A DNA stretch of 64,000 nt, from assembly GCF_024679245.1 (NCBI RefSeq), contig NC_090185.1, positions 22,567,973 to 22,631,972 of the forward strand. The letters run 5' to 3'. The DNA is from Pseudorasbora parva. Its lineage: Eukaryota > Chordata > Actinopteri > Cypriniformes > Gobionidae. This document shows positions 37,750 through 48,722 of the stretch, one piece after another (within the stretch, counting starts at the first letter, position 1; every line of letters starts with the position of its first letter). A model generated the notes under the pieces. That model was not told the DNA's origin and ran no database searches. It saw only the letters and a list, made by a program, of their open reading frames with translations. Made by a program: the position numbers and the translations under genes.

Positions 37750-37755
37750 AATAAA
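37750..37755 (+). promoter_or_regulatory. Polyadenylation signal of gene A
   Basis: AATAAA 57 bp after the stop codon of gene A. Confidence 0.7.
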
Positions 37756-38282
37756 CATAATATACATTGCAATATACATATGTGCTGTGCATTTTTTCTC
37801 TCAGTAACAAAAAAAAAAAAAAAACGCATAATAAAAATCAAAACAGTGAGAAAATAGCAGTTCAGAAAGCGATGTGGATATGTTTGCTCAAGCTTTCCCT
37901 CGTGAAAAAAAGTATACTTTATTGTATTTCAAATATATTCTCTTTTCTGATAGTATATTAGAAATATACTTACAAAAAATTTACCATTTCTAAATATATA
38001 AAAAATGTATTAGCATCATATTTCACAATACAACTTTTAACACACTTTAAAATAATTGTATTTTAGTATATTTTAGAAAAATATATTTTAGAAAAATATA
38101 CTTTAAATGAAAGTTCAGTGTACTTTTGTAAAGTGTACTTATTTGAACATTACTTTAAAATATATTTTTTTATATTTTAAACTTATGCTCAAAATTGTCA
38201 TTGTTAACAATGCACTAAAAGCATATTTTAAAAATACATAATTAATATCATTAAGCTGTATAAAAAGTTATACTGTTTAAGG

Positions 38283-38328
38283 TTATTTATTCATGCTTAA
38301 CTGTTCAAGATTAAGCATGAATAAATAA
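38283..38328. repeat. Perfect 18-bp-arm hairpin
   Basis: TTATTTATTCATGCTTAA and its exact reverse complement are separated by a 10-base loop (CTGTTCAAGA). It lies inside the transposon at 37898-39373. Confidence 0.92.
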
Positions 38329-38989
38329 GTGATAATAAATTATTATTATATAAATAAATTATTATATGGACTAAAAGCCCATTTTTAAATATATGCAGTG
38401 TATGCTATAAGCCCTACTTTAGTTGTGATTTAAGTGTAAATATGTTTAATAAGTTTACACTGGCAGAGAAGAATCGTGTTACAATCGTACACACAAATCT
38501 ATATTAAACCAACAGCATACTTAAAATACAACAAGAAAATATGAGTTAAACAGTTGTTTCTTATCAGAATTCAAATGCCTCTTCATTGGTCTGTGACCAA
38601 TCAGATTGTGTTGCTCAATGCCTGCAGCCAATCAGAGGCAGAGCTGCTGACGGTACTCGGGCTTGTTTAATGAAATGTCTCTTAGTTAGTTATGTGTGTT
38701 AGATTTGATTTAAGTTATTATAATGTCCTTGAAAACAAATACTTTCAACATTGGGAAAGTAAGTCAGTAACTAATTCATTAAAATGTGATGTAGCACATT
38801 TAAAATACTGTACTGTGTGACATTATGTAATTCAAAGTATATTGTACAATGACTGTATAGCTAAGTAATAACACATTGTATTGTTATTGACTACAAAGTG
38901 TATATTTTTAGTCATTTGAATAAGTCAAGGTAAATAAAATATATATTATATTCATAGTATATTGCTTGTGTGTTCTGAAGATACTGGTT

Positions 38990-39150
38990 TACAAATAAAG
39001 TATACCTATAATACAAATAAAGTATACTATACCACAAAGTGTACTTATAATACAAATAAAGTGTACTATAACACGAATAAAGTATACTTATAATACACAT
39101 AAAATATACTTAACACAAATAAAATATACTTATAATACAAATAAAGCACA
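38990..39150. repeat. Degenerate tandem array, ACAAATAAAGTATACTTATA unit
   Basis: About seven imperfect copies of a unit of roughly 20-26 bp built on ACAAATAAAGTATACT(T)ATAAT lie in a row. Confidence 0.8.
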
Positions 39151-39717
39151 TTTAATATCACTAAGCATGTAATTAGTCCCTATACTTAAAGTTGTTCCAA
39201 TATAGCACACAAAAGTACACTAATACAACTTAATTACAACTTAAATTTACTTTGCACAAAGTTATTTGTGTCAAAATAGCACACTTCAAGTTAACTAGTC
39301 ATTAACACACTTCAAGTATACTGAAAATTAGGCTGGCCGCAAGTATACTTAGTATACTTTTTTTTCACTAGGGTTGCAATTCAGTGGCATCATGTCGACA
39401 GATAAGGTCATTAAATTATTAAATTATGTAAAGGAGGGAAATAATTAGACACAGATGATAAACTAATCAGTCTGTATACATTACAAACACGTTTATTAAA
39501 AAAATGCATACGCATGGTGTTTGTAAGAATCTAAGAACCAGTGTTGGGAAAAGTTACTTTTAAATGTAATGAGTTACAACTATGTGTTACTCCATAAAAA
39601 GGGATTAACGAACTTTGTAAATAATCTTCATCATCAGTTCCATCTCCTCAGCATCCCAGATTGTCAGGTCTCAGGTTCTTTCTCTTTCTCTATCTTCTCT
39701 CATTCTCATTTGTCTCA

Positions 39718-39841
<124 letters not shown>

Positions 39842-39842
39842 A

Positions 39843-40115
39843 TGTTGGTCTATGTGGTTTACAGGGACTCTCCATAGGCGTAATGGTTTTTATACTGTAC
39901 AAACCCCTTACACTGCCCCTGCCCCTAAACCTACCCATCACAGGAAACATTCTGCATTTTTACTTTCTCAAAAAACCATCATTTAGTATGTTTTTAAGGC
40001 CATTTGAATTATGAGGACATTTGATGTGTCCTCATAAACCACATTTATAGTGTAATACCAGTGTAATACCCATGTAGTTATACAAATTTGTGTCCTCATA
40101 AACCACATAAACAGG

Positions 40116-40116
<1 letters not shown>
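39843..40116 (+). repeat. Interspersed repeat beside CA microsatellites (copy 2 of 2)
   Basis: CCCCTAAACCTACCCATCAC, AACATTCTGCATTTTTACTT and TTTTTAAGGCC match the reverse complement of 97-300. CCTCATAAACCACAT occurs twice near the right end. It is flanked on both sides by CA-type microsatellites. Confidence 0.65.

Positions 40117-40117
<1 letters not shown>

Positions 40118-40160
<43 letters not shown>
40118..40160. repeat. (CA)n microsatellite
   Basis: About 21 uninterrupted CA repeats. Confidence 0.95.
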
Positions 40161-40163
<3 letters not shown>

Positions 40164-40294
40164 GTCACACACATACTGTTTCTCTCTCTCTCTCGCTCGT
40201 TCTCTTCTCTCTACCTGCACCTGTTAGTCATCGCAATCAGCGCTCCGCTGCTGTGCGATGACACCTGTTCCCACTTTGGTGTGAGTGCTTACCC

Positions 40295-40668
40295 TTTATC
40301 TAGTGTTTGTTCTTGCTGGCCCTTGTTGGATCATTATTTCATGTCTTGCATTACGACTGCTGCTTCTTTCATGTCTGATAAGTTTGGAAGTTGTCTTGAT
40401 TGTCTGTTACAGCCTTGCGCCTAGGTTTTGCCTGAGTCCTGCATTTCTGACCTTCGTGGTCCCATACCTGGCTGTGATCTTCTCCTTAGAACTGCCTATC
40501 CCTCTAGGGGTGTCCGGTCCTCTCAGCTCTTCAAGACCGGATCAGCTCCACCGTGTTCTGAGTTTGTTTCTACTACAGACTGCCTTGTTTAAATTATCAT
40601 TAAAGACTGTTGTTTTCCTGTCAACCTCTGCTCTTGGATCCATTCTTTATATCCGTGACACCAGATAG
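40295..40668 (+). repeat. LTR-like fragment (tentative)
   Basis: The C/T-rich body ends in CTTGGATCCATTCTTTATAT then CCGTGACA, a wording often seen at the 3' end of fish LTR elements, with ATTAAAGACTG as a possible polyadenylation signal upstream. The left border and target duplication were not found. A 127-codon ORF across it has no recognisable domain. Confidence 0.3.
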
Positions 40669-40669
40669 C

Positions 40670-42040
40670 CTAGAGGAACTCAATGTTACAACATAAACTA
40701 TTGTCTCTCTCTTTTCCAGTACTTTAGACACAGTTGCTTCCGGCGCTTAAAGAAGATTAAAGAAAATAGTCCAACACCGTGGTACAACGAGCACACGCGG
40801 GCCCTTAAAAGGGTGGTCAAACACGATTTCACTTTTCTAACTTTAGCTATTTTGTAATGTTGCTGTTTGAGCATAAACAACTGCTGCAAAGTTACAACGT
40901 TCAAAGCTTAAAGCAAAGGGAGATATTTGCTTTTAAACAAATCAATTTCTAAGGACTACAGCAAATGGCCGGTAGGGAACTACAGCATTTTCCTTCAGAC
41001 TTGCTGACATCAGCAGCTCCAATATTTACATAAACCCCTCCTCCTTTTTTTTTTTTTTTACATATCAATTTCTCCAGCCTTTGAATAAATCCTGTCACAA
41101 GGGACACTTGTTGCTAGCATGCACAGATATTTTTTTAGCAAGTACAAATGAGGAAAAATGACTGAAAATTAAGTTAATGGATCACACATTCTGGGCCAAT
41201 ACAATACACAATACACACATCTCACTTTATGTGGTGTTTCCAAATGGAAATGCTCCTACACCAGATGTACTCTCTTATGTGGAGCCTCCCTATATATCTA
41301 TCTATATATCACCTATGAATATCTTCTATATCTATGTAATTCCATATATTCTATATCTTTAATTCTAACGTAGCCTATATGAATGTGTCACTACCCTATA
41401 TCTATCCTATTACTAACTATCTGTCACTGTCTTGACCTACCAGTCCATATATCTCATTTAAATTTAGCCTAAATATAACTAAACAAAGCGCACAATAAAT
41501 CTCACTTATATCACAAAATCTCTCCTCTCACAAAAACCCACGAGGTGAAGATGGATTAGCGTCACTTTTAAACTGTGGGGAATGAGGTTCATTCAGATGT
41601 GTGACTGTGTGGTTTGTTCCCGCCCCCTTTTAATCAAAGCAGTTTCGACAGGCGCACCTGATGAAACACGTTGGCGCGTTTAGCGGGACATGTGACATGG
41701 GTGTGTCGAATCACAGCTCGGAGCACTGTTTCGAAGCATCCGCGCTTCGGGATCTCGACACAGCATCGAAACGTCAGTTTCGCATCAGCCATACCTAGTG
41801 CCTTCCTGCTGGAGCCAAACTGTAACACTATGCTTGTCACTGGAGCGTACGATCACATATATGTGGTTAGAACGTTCAGTGATCAGCTGCCAAATTCAAA
41901 AATGTAAATCTGCTTTAGCGCGTTGACTGGCTGAGCCAGAGACTGAGTGAGTGAGAGATGACTGAACTCAGTGTCCTTTAATGTTTATTTTAGGTTTCTT
42001 ACACTTCCAAGTAAATTACACAATCACAAAAATGTCACAC
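40670..42040. other. Non-coding stretch, no gene recognised
   Basis: No host exon. About 41650-41800 has paired TTCGAAG/CTTCG-type words like those in the small element at 50834-50940, suggesting a decayed related repeat. The rest shows nothing clear. Confidence 0.35.
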
Positions 42041-42735
42041 ATATCAGGAGAAGTGAATGATCTTAGGTTGTAAATCCAGCAGGCCCCATCTCCAATGTTT
42101 AAACATATAACGAGGGTGCGGACACCCACAGCCCATGATAACTTTACAGATCAACTAACACAATAATTTTCTACCCTGTTCCCTCACGTAATGTCACAAG
42201 ATGAATTCAGGGTGATTGGGACACTTCCCAAGTCATCTCATTCTCAAAGCCAAAAAGTGTCCCAATCATCTTGAATTCACCCTATATCTGTCGTGATGGT
42301 GATGAAGGGGAGGACTCAAATAGTGGGTGAAAGAACAAGTTTATTCAGGCCAACCAGAGACACCAAAAAATAAACACAAGACAACAAAACTGTCTGGTGC
42401 TCCCGCTATGTCAGTGCACACCACAGCTGACACGCTGGCTGGAAAGACCACAGAGAATACAGGAGACAGGACAACCCTGGCAATCCAGCAGGCTCCATTA
42501 GTATTTAAACTTATAATGGCGGTGCGGACGCCCACAGCCTGTGGTAACTTTACTGATCAACTAACACAACCATTTTCGGCCCTGTTCCCTCACGTAATGT
42601 CACATTACATATATCAGGTGAAGTGGATGATCTTGTGTTGTAAATCCAGCAGGCTCCGATCCCTGTCAGGGTTGAAAACATGTAATGGCGGCGCACCGCC
42701 CACAGCCTGTGATAACTTACCGATCTACAAACACA
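42041..42735 (+). repeat. Three degenerate direct repeats around an inverted repeat
   Basis: Near 42041, 42484 and 42611 the words (T)CCAGCAGGC(C/T)CC, GG(T/C)GC(G)GAC.CCCACAGCC, TGATAACTTTAC-type, GATCAACTAACACAA and GTTCCCTCACGTAATGTCAC recur in order. Copies 1 and 3 also share ATATCAGG(A/T)GAAGTG. The copies are diverged and separated by other sequence. The parent element is not identified. Confidence 0.7.
42200..42283. repeat. Imperfect inverted repeat
   Basis: GAATTCAGGGTGATTGGGAC at the left pairs imperfectly with GTCCCAATCATCTTGAATTC at the right across about 28 bases. Confidence 0.75.
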
Positions 42736-42879
42736 TGCACTAGGTGGTTAAGGAATCAGAACACAGCTGGACCAGCTAACGAATCTGAGCCCATAAAATA
42801 TTTTTTAGGAACCGGCTTCATAGAACCCGAAAACCTTTATACCGTTTTTACAATGAACACGATACAGTGCACCTCATTC

Positions 42880-44072
42880 ATTTAATTTCATTTTATTTTC
42901 ATTTATTTATTTATAAAGCACAAATAAACACAACAAAAGTTGACCACTGTGCTGTACAAAGAACAGTAATAAAAATAATAATAATAAATAATAATATAAA
43001 CACAACAATAAACGAGAATTAAAAAAAAATACATCACTAAATTTAAGCTTAAAAGGAAACCATGAGTTATAATGAATGTAATGCTTGATTTAAAAAGTAA
43101 GACTGTAACTTCGATTTAAATTCATATATTGATGATGCAGACCTCACAGATAATGGAAGACTGTTCCATATCCTAGGACCAGCCACTGAAAACGCACCTC
43201 GCAACTTCAATCTTGTTCTAGGATATGCCAATGTAATACTGTCTGAGGATCGCAAACATCTAACTGACTTATTTACAATCAAACGATCTGACAGATATGC
43301 AGGTGCCAAACCATTTAACAACTTAAAAACAAACAACAAAATTTTAAATTCAACTCTATAATGCACTGGGCTGGCAACCAATTAAGAGACGCTAATACCG
43401 GAGTAATGTGTTCGCGTTTACGAACCTTAGTTAAAAACCTCGCCGCAGCATTTTGGACCATCTGAAGCCTTGCAATCGAAGACTGGGGTAATCCGATATA
43501 CAAAGAGTTACAATAGTCCAAGCGAGATAAAACAAAGGCATGTATAACTCTTTCGAGGTCTTTTAAAGATAAAAAATATCTGACTTTAGACAGTAGTTTA
43601 AGATGGAAAAAACATGATTTTACTACCGAATTTATATGTTTGTCAAATTTAAGGGACAAATCAAGAACAACTGCCAAATTTTTAACCGTTGGTTTGATAT
43701 AAGAGTTTAGTTTACCACAGTTAAGATTTAGATTTCCTTTTCCCACTGAAGGTCCAAAGACAATTGCTTCAGTCTTACACTCATTTAGATGCAAAAAATT
43801 AAAAGACATCCAAGATTGTACATCCGCTAAGCATGCAAGCAATGTTTCTAAGCCATGCTTGTCATTATGTTTTAGGGGTAAATAGATTTGGGTGTCGTCT
43901 GCATACAAATGAAAAGACACTCCATGCTTCCTAAAAATTGAACCTAGTGGAAGCATGTAAAGGGAAAACAAAATGGGAGCCAAAATAGACCCTTGAGGAA
44001 CACCACAGGTAAGAGATGCTACAGATGAAGTAGCATGACCAATACCTACTGAAAAGGTACTATTACCAAGAT
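42880..44072 (-). pseudogene. L2/CR1-type LINE reverse transcriptase, 3' part, broken
   Basis: On the reverse strand: SVGIGHATSS, CGVPQGSILAPILFSLYMLP, the catalytic YADDTQIYLP, SRLDYCNSLYIGLPQSSIAR, VQNAAARFLT, LNGLAPAYLSDRL and GPRIWNSLPLSVRS. These are the usual order of motifs in the palm, thumb and C-terminal region of fish L2-like non-LTR reverse transcriptases. A frameshift near 43370 splits the ORF. Its upstream part lies beyond a 3.6-kb transposon, at 47710-48112. The 3' tail runs to about 42880. The element copied itself by target-primed reverse transcription; this copy is dead. Confidence 0.9.
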
Positions 44073-44938
44073 GGTAACACTTTACAATAACAGGACATGA
44101 ATAAGCATGTATTAATACATGAATTAATAGTTAATTCAACATGAACTCATGATTAGTTAAGATATGAACTAATCATGAACAAATGAGGAGCTATCATGAA
44201 CTAAGACATGAGTCATAATGATTCATGCATGAATACAGCAGCATTAATTACATGTTAGTACATGTTTGGTAATTAATGCATTAATTAACAAGTATGGGTA
44301 AACTAAATCAAACAGGTTCCTTAAAATAAATAAGAAGTACTCTGACTTTTAATTAAACATGTGATTTAATACTGTCATAATTTAAACTGTAAACTGTGTT
44401 AAAATCTGCCATCTGCAGCTTTGTGACAAATAACATGATTATTTAGCCATCAATTTCACAGATTTGTCTAATCAAACGTGGAAAATAGACTAATAACTAC
44501 CACTAATAATTTTCATTTGATATATAAACCGTTTTCTGATTTTTATAGTTCAATTACATTTAGTCTTTTTTAGCTATAGTTTTCTTCCCGGAACTACAGT
44601 ATGTAGGGTTTGTTTCTGGTGGGACATTCATTAGTGGCGCTCTCGGTGCTCCTAGCGTGTTAGTTGTGTTCCTTCGGTAATGCTGGCATTTTATCAAATA
44701 ATAATGTCGACTGCTTTGGTAAACCGAAATAATAATTTAAGAGATGTTTGTATGATTGTTTTATTGGGATATTTCTGGAGGTGTGTACAGTAATTAACTG
44801 TATTTTTTAACTGTTTAAATGTTTATGATTCGATTAGCATTAGCCGGTGGATGTGCTCTGCTTTACATGTAAACGTGCCTTGTGTGTGTCTTTACAGGTA
44901 TGTTTGGGCTTTATTTTAAGTCCATATAAGTTTAATTA

Positions 44939-46571
44939 CAGTCTTGTTCAAAATAATAGCAGTACAATGTGACTAACCAGAATAATCAAGGTTTTTAGTA
45001 TATTTTTTATTGCTACGTGGCAAACAAGTTACCAGTAGGTTCAGTAGATTCTCAGAAAACAAATGAGACCCAGCATTCATGATATGCACGCTCTTAAGGC
45101 TGTGCAATTGGGCAATTAGTTGAATTAGTTGAAAGGGGTGTGTTCAAAAAAATAGCAGTGTGGCATTCAATCACTGAGGTCATCCATTTTGTGAAGAAAC
45201 AGGTGTGAATCAGGTGGCCCCTATTTAAGGATGAAGCCAACACTTGTTGAACATGCATTTGAAAGCTGAGGAAAATGGGTCGTTCAAGACATTGTTCAGA
45301 AGAACAGCGTACTTTGATTAAAAAGTTGATTAGAGAGGGGAAAACCTATAAAGAGGTGCAAAAAATGATAGGCTGTTCAGCTAAAATAATCTCCAATGCC
45401 TTAAAATGGAGAGCAAAACCAGAGAGACGTGGAAGAAAACGGAAGACAACCATCAAAATAGATAGAAGAATAACCAGAATGGCAAAGGCTCAGCCAATGA
45501 TCACCTCCAGGATGATCAAAGACAGTCTGGAGTTACCTGTAAGTACTGTGACAGTTAGAAGACGTCTGTGTGAAGCTAATCTATTTTCAAGAATCCCCCG
45601 CAAAGTCCCTCTGTTAAAAAAAAAAGGCATGTGCAGAAGAGGTTACAATTTGCCAAAGAACACATCAACTGGCCTAAAGAGAAATGGAGGAACATTTTGT
45701 GGACTGATGAGAGTAAAATTGTTCTTTTTGGGTCCAAGGGCCACAGGCAGTTTGTGAGACGACCCCCAAACTCTGAATTCAAGCCACAGTACACAGTGAA
45801 GACAGTGAAGCATGGAGGTGCAAGCATCATGATATGGGCATGTTTCTCCTACTATGGTTTTGGGCCTATTTATCGCATACCAGGGATCATGGATCAGTTT
45901 GCATATGTTAAAATACTTGAAGAGGTCATGTTGCCCTATGCTGAAGAGGATATGCCCTTGAAATGGTTGTTTCAACAAGACAATGACCCAAAACACACTA
46001 GTAAATGGGCAAAGTCTTGGTTCCAAACCAACAAAATTAATGTTATGGAGTGGCCAGCCCAATCTCCAGACCTTAATCCAATTGAGAACTTGTGGGGTGA
46101 TATCAAAAATGCTGTTTCTGAAGCAAAACCAAGAAATGTGAATGAATTGTGGAATGTTGTTAAAGAATCATGGAGTGGAATAACAGCTGAGAGGTGCCAC
46201 AAGTTGGTTGACTCCATGCCACACAGATGTCAAGCAGTTTTAAAAAACTGTGGTCATACAACTAAATATTAGTTTAGTGATTCACAGGATTGCTAAATCC
46301 CAGAAAAAAAAAAATGTTTGTACAAAATAGTTTTGAGTTTGTACAGTCAAAGGTAGACACTGCTATTTTTTTGAACACACCCCTTTCAACTAATTGCCCA
46401 ATTGCACAGCCTTAAGAGCGTGCATATCATGAATGCTGGGTCTTGTTTGTTTTCTGAGAATCTACTGTACCTACTGGTAACTTGTTTGCCACGTAGCAAT
46501 AAAAAAATATACTAAAAACCTTGATTATTCTGGTTAGTCACATTGTACTGCTATTATTTTGAACAAGACTG
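44939..46571 (+). mobile_element. Tc1/mariner element, second family, nearly intact
   Basis: Flanked by TA on both sides (44937-44938 and 46572-46573). The ends read CAGTCTTGTTCAAAATAATA and ...TTTTGAACAAGACTG. Terminal inverted repeats of about 220 bp include GCAATTGGGCAATTAGTTGA and an inner GTGTTCAAAAAAATAGCAGT. It is unlike the other three Tc1 copies and visibly younger: a single one-base slip separates it from a full transposase. Confidence 0.96.
45275..46272 (+). pseudogene. Tc1-type transposase (second family), one frameshift
   Basis: The N-terminal part starts MGRSRHCSEEQRTLIKKLIR with a paired-like helix-turn-helix (GKTYKEVQKMIGCSAKIISN) and a GRKRKTT basic hook. The C-terminal part holds the complete DDE triad in family context: WTDESKIVLFG, FQQDNDPKHTS and SPDLNPIENLW, ending KNCGHTTKY. 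The two parts lie in different frames; the break is in the run of A at about 45616-45625 (LLKKKGM versus the other frame's MQKRLQFAKEH), consistent with one extra or missing A. Apart from this no stop was seen. A polymerase-slippage or assembly error in the homopolymer is possible. Confidence 0.94.
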
Positions 46572-46604
46572 TATATAAATAAAATAACTAGCCTACAAAT
46601 ACTT

Positions 46605-46606
<2 letters not shown>

Positions 46607-46687
<81 letters not shown>
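46607..46687. repeat. (TA)n microsatellite
   Basis: About 40 TA repeats followed by a T run, 34 bp after the flanking TA of the Tc1 element. Confidence 0.97.
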
Positions 46688-46695
<8 letters not shown>

Positions 46696-46781
46696 TTTGT
46701 ACCAGGGGTGAAAAGGAATAAGGTTTCTTAGTGTATATGTTAATTCATTTTGTAATTAATGAATAATTAGTGCATCATAGT

Positions 46782-46985
46782 GTCATGACTTTACTTCAGG
46801 GGGCACATCATTACTAACTCATGGTTAACTAATCATACACTAACATCAACTCATGGCTTGTTAATGTATGACTATGTCATGACTTTACTTGAGGGGGCAC
46901 ATCATGATTAATTCATTATTAACTAACCATACACTAACATCAACTCATAGTTTGTTAATGCGTCATTGTGTCATGACTTCATGAT
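46782..46985. repeat. 94-bp tandem repeat inside the long-TIR element
   Basis: GTCATGACTTTACTT starts at 46782 and 46876, and GTCATGACTTCATG at 46970, exactly 94 bp apart each time. The units share GGGGGCACATCAT, ACACTAACATCAACTCAT and TTGTTAATG. Confidence 0.88.
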
Positions 46986-47709
46986 TAATTCACTATTAAC
47001 TACTTACCAAATTCAGCTCGCTCATGATTTATCATAAACTTACTATAAAATTCACATGTAACTAGTATAACTAGTATTCAGCCCAGTTAAGAGAACGGAG
47101 GTATCGAATCATCATGGCCAATGTCTGGGTGGAGAGAGAACTGTACGGATCCCAGCAGACGTTCCCTCACTTCCGGACATAACTGCTTGTTTCCTGTCTG
47201 GTTATTTTTTGGGGACTGATTCCTCAGAAACTGTTATAAGTCACAGTAGGTTTAGTTGGATAAGAAAGAGATCACAAAACAGACTGAGACCTTTTGAGAT
47301 GAAATATAGCAGATTTAGATGATCAGTGAAAGTAATGAAAAACTAATCTTGGCTTTCAGTACTATTTATGATGAAGCTTCTGATAAAAAAGGGTTTAAAT
47401 TATGACAATAATTCATTTGAAAATGTATTTCAAAGTCTAAATATTTGTTATTCCTTCTTAGAGAGCCTGTTTAATTTAGTTTACCCATACTTGTTAATTA
47501 ATGCATTAATTACCAAACATGTACTAACATGTAATTAATGCTGCTGTATTCATGCATGAATCATTATGACTCATGTCTTAATTAAGGATAGCTCCTCATT
47601 TGTTCATGATTAGTTCATATCTTAACTAATCATGAATTCATGTTGAATTAACTATTAATTCATGTATTAATACATGCTTATTCATGTCCTGTTATTGTAA
47701 AGTGTTACC

Positions 47710-48112
47710 ATGATTTTTCATAAAACCAGACTGGATTTTTTCTAGAATACTGTTAGTGGCCAAAAAACTATTTAATTGCAAAAACACAGCTTTCTCTAAA
47801 ATTTTTGCAATAAACGGTGAATTAGAAATTGGCCTAAAATGTGATAGGACAGTTGTGTCCAGGATTGGCTTTTTATTTATTTTTTTTTTTTTTTTTTAAA
47901 CAGAGGTTTAACCAAAGCATGTTTACAAAAAGCAGGAACAGACCCAGAAAGAAGGCTCTTATTTATAATTTCTAGAATCCAGACCCCAACACTATCAAAT
48001 ACCTGTTTAAAAAATTGGGTAGGAACAATATCGAGAGCAGAGGTAGAAGGCTTCAGCTTAACAACTGAATCCATTAAACCCAGCATAGTCACACAATCAC
48101 AATCACCTCACA
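47710..48112 (-). pseudogene. L2-type LINE reverse transcriptase, upstream part
   Basis: On the reverse strand: LKPSTSALDIVPTQFFKQVF, IINKSLLSGSVPAFCKHALV and KPLFKKK, then, past a homopolymer slip, a HFRPISNSP-like segment and an LEK...SGFMKN segment. This matches the start of the reverse transcriptase domain. It belongs to the same LINE as 42880-44072, but sequence between SGFMKN and SVGIGH is missing, so the 3.6-kb insertion was accompanied or followed by a deletion. Confidence 0.8.
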
Positions 48113-48149
48113 CAATCAGGCCTTCAAAAGAATGTATTTTACCACCCCT

Positions 48150-48594
48150 TTAAAACAGCAGTCAGAAAACTGGAGCACAGCTGGAAGAAAACAAAACTGG
48201 AGGTTTTTCACATTTCTTGGAAAGAAAGCATGATAACATACAGAAAGGCCATAAAAACTGCTAGCAAGATCTGCTCATTTCTCAACTCTCTTAAAAGAAA
48301 ACAAAAACAACCCTAGATATTTATTCAATACAGTGGCTGAATTAACCAAAAATAAAGCTTCAACTTCTGATGTTTGTAAACAGCACAGCAGTAATGACTT
48401 GATGAGCTTCTTTACTAGTAAGATTAATAATATTAGGAATAAAATTATAACCATGCAGCCGTCTACTACAGTATCACATCAGATACAGCATTGTAGTGTC
48501 AATAAGGAACAAGTACAATCATTCACTGCTATAGGAGGAGAAGAATTGGCTAAACTTTTTAAATCATCAAAATCAACAATTACAACATGAATGT
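48150..48594 (+). pseudogene. L2-type LINE fragment (plus strand), N-terminal to the RT
   Basis: The frame reads FKTAVRKLEHSWKKTKLEVF, ISWKESMITYRKAI, AELTKNKASTSDVCKQHSSN, MSFFTSKINNIRNKI and GGEELAKLFKSSKSTITT, with stops in between. This is the linker between endonuclease and reverse transcriptase in fish L2-like LINEs. The next segment, PLKEILPEIIDLF, appears only at 50225, so the LINE is interrupted by about 1.6 kb of later insertions. Confidence 0.8.
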
Positions 48595-48722
48595 ATGTAT
48601 GTATTTGTTTATTTAAACAGGGACAGTGTAAAATATACATTAAACTTTAAAGGAAAGATGCATTTTACCAGGTTGTAGCACTTGTGCTAATTTACACCTG
48701 CAGTCCCTGGACAGGCTGATGT

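Larger units (their letters stand above)
37898..39373. mobile_element. 1.48-kb non-autonomous transposon, CCCT(A/C)GTGAAAAAA ends
   Basis: CCCTCGTGAAAAAAAGTATAC at the left is mirrored by CCCTAGTGAAAAAAAAGTATA on the reverse strand at the right. The interior is very AT-rich, dense in AGTATACTT words, and holds a hairpin (38283-38328) and a short tandem array (38990-39150). There is no transposase. It may be hAT-like, but an 8-bp target duplication was not evident. It begins about 145 bp after the gene A polyadenylation signal. Confidence 0.7.
44073..47709. mobile_element. Large transposon with about 240-bp terminal inverted repeats, carrying a Tc1
   Basis: The left arm GGTAACACTTTACAATAACA through ATGAATAAGCATGTATTAAT and TTAATTAACAAGTATGGGTA is matched by the right arm ending TTATTGTAAAGTGTTACC. 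The arms extend about 240 bp with few differences, apart from small indels. Without the internal Tc1 (44939-46571) the element is about 2.0 kb and has no transposase. AT stands on both outer sides, a possible short target duplication. It interrupts the L2-type LINE. The arms are full of inverted ATTAATT-type words. Confidence 0.85.

Noticed and set aside
40285..40668. 127-codon hydrophobic ORF
   Set aside because: It coincides with an LTR-like repeat; the hydrophobicity stems from a T-rich strand.
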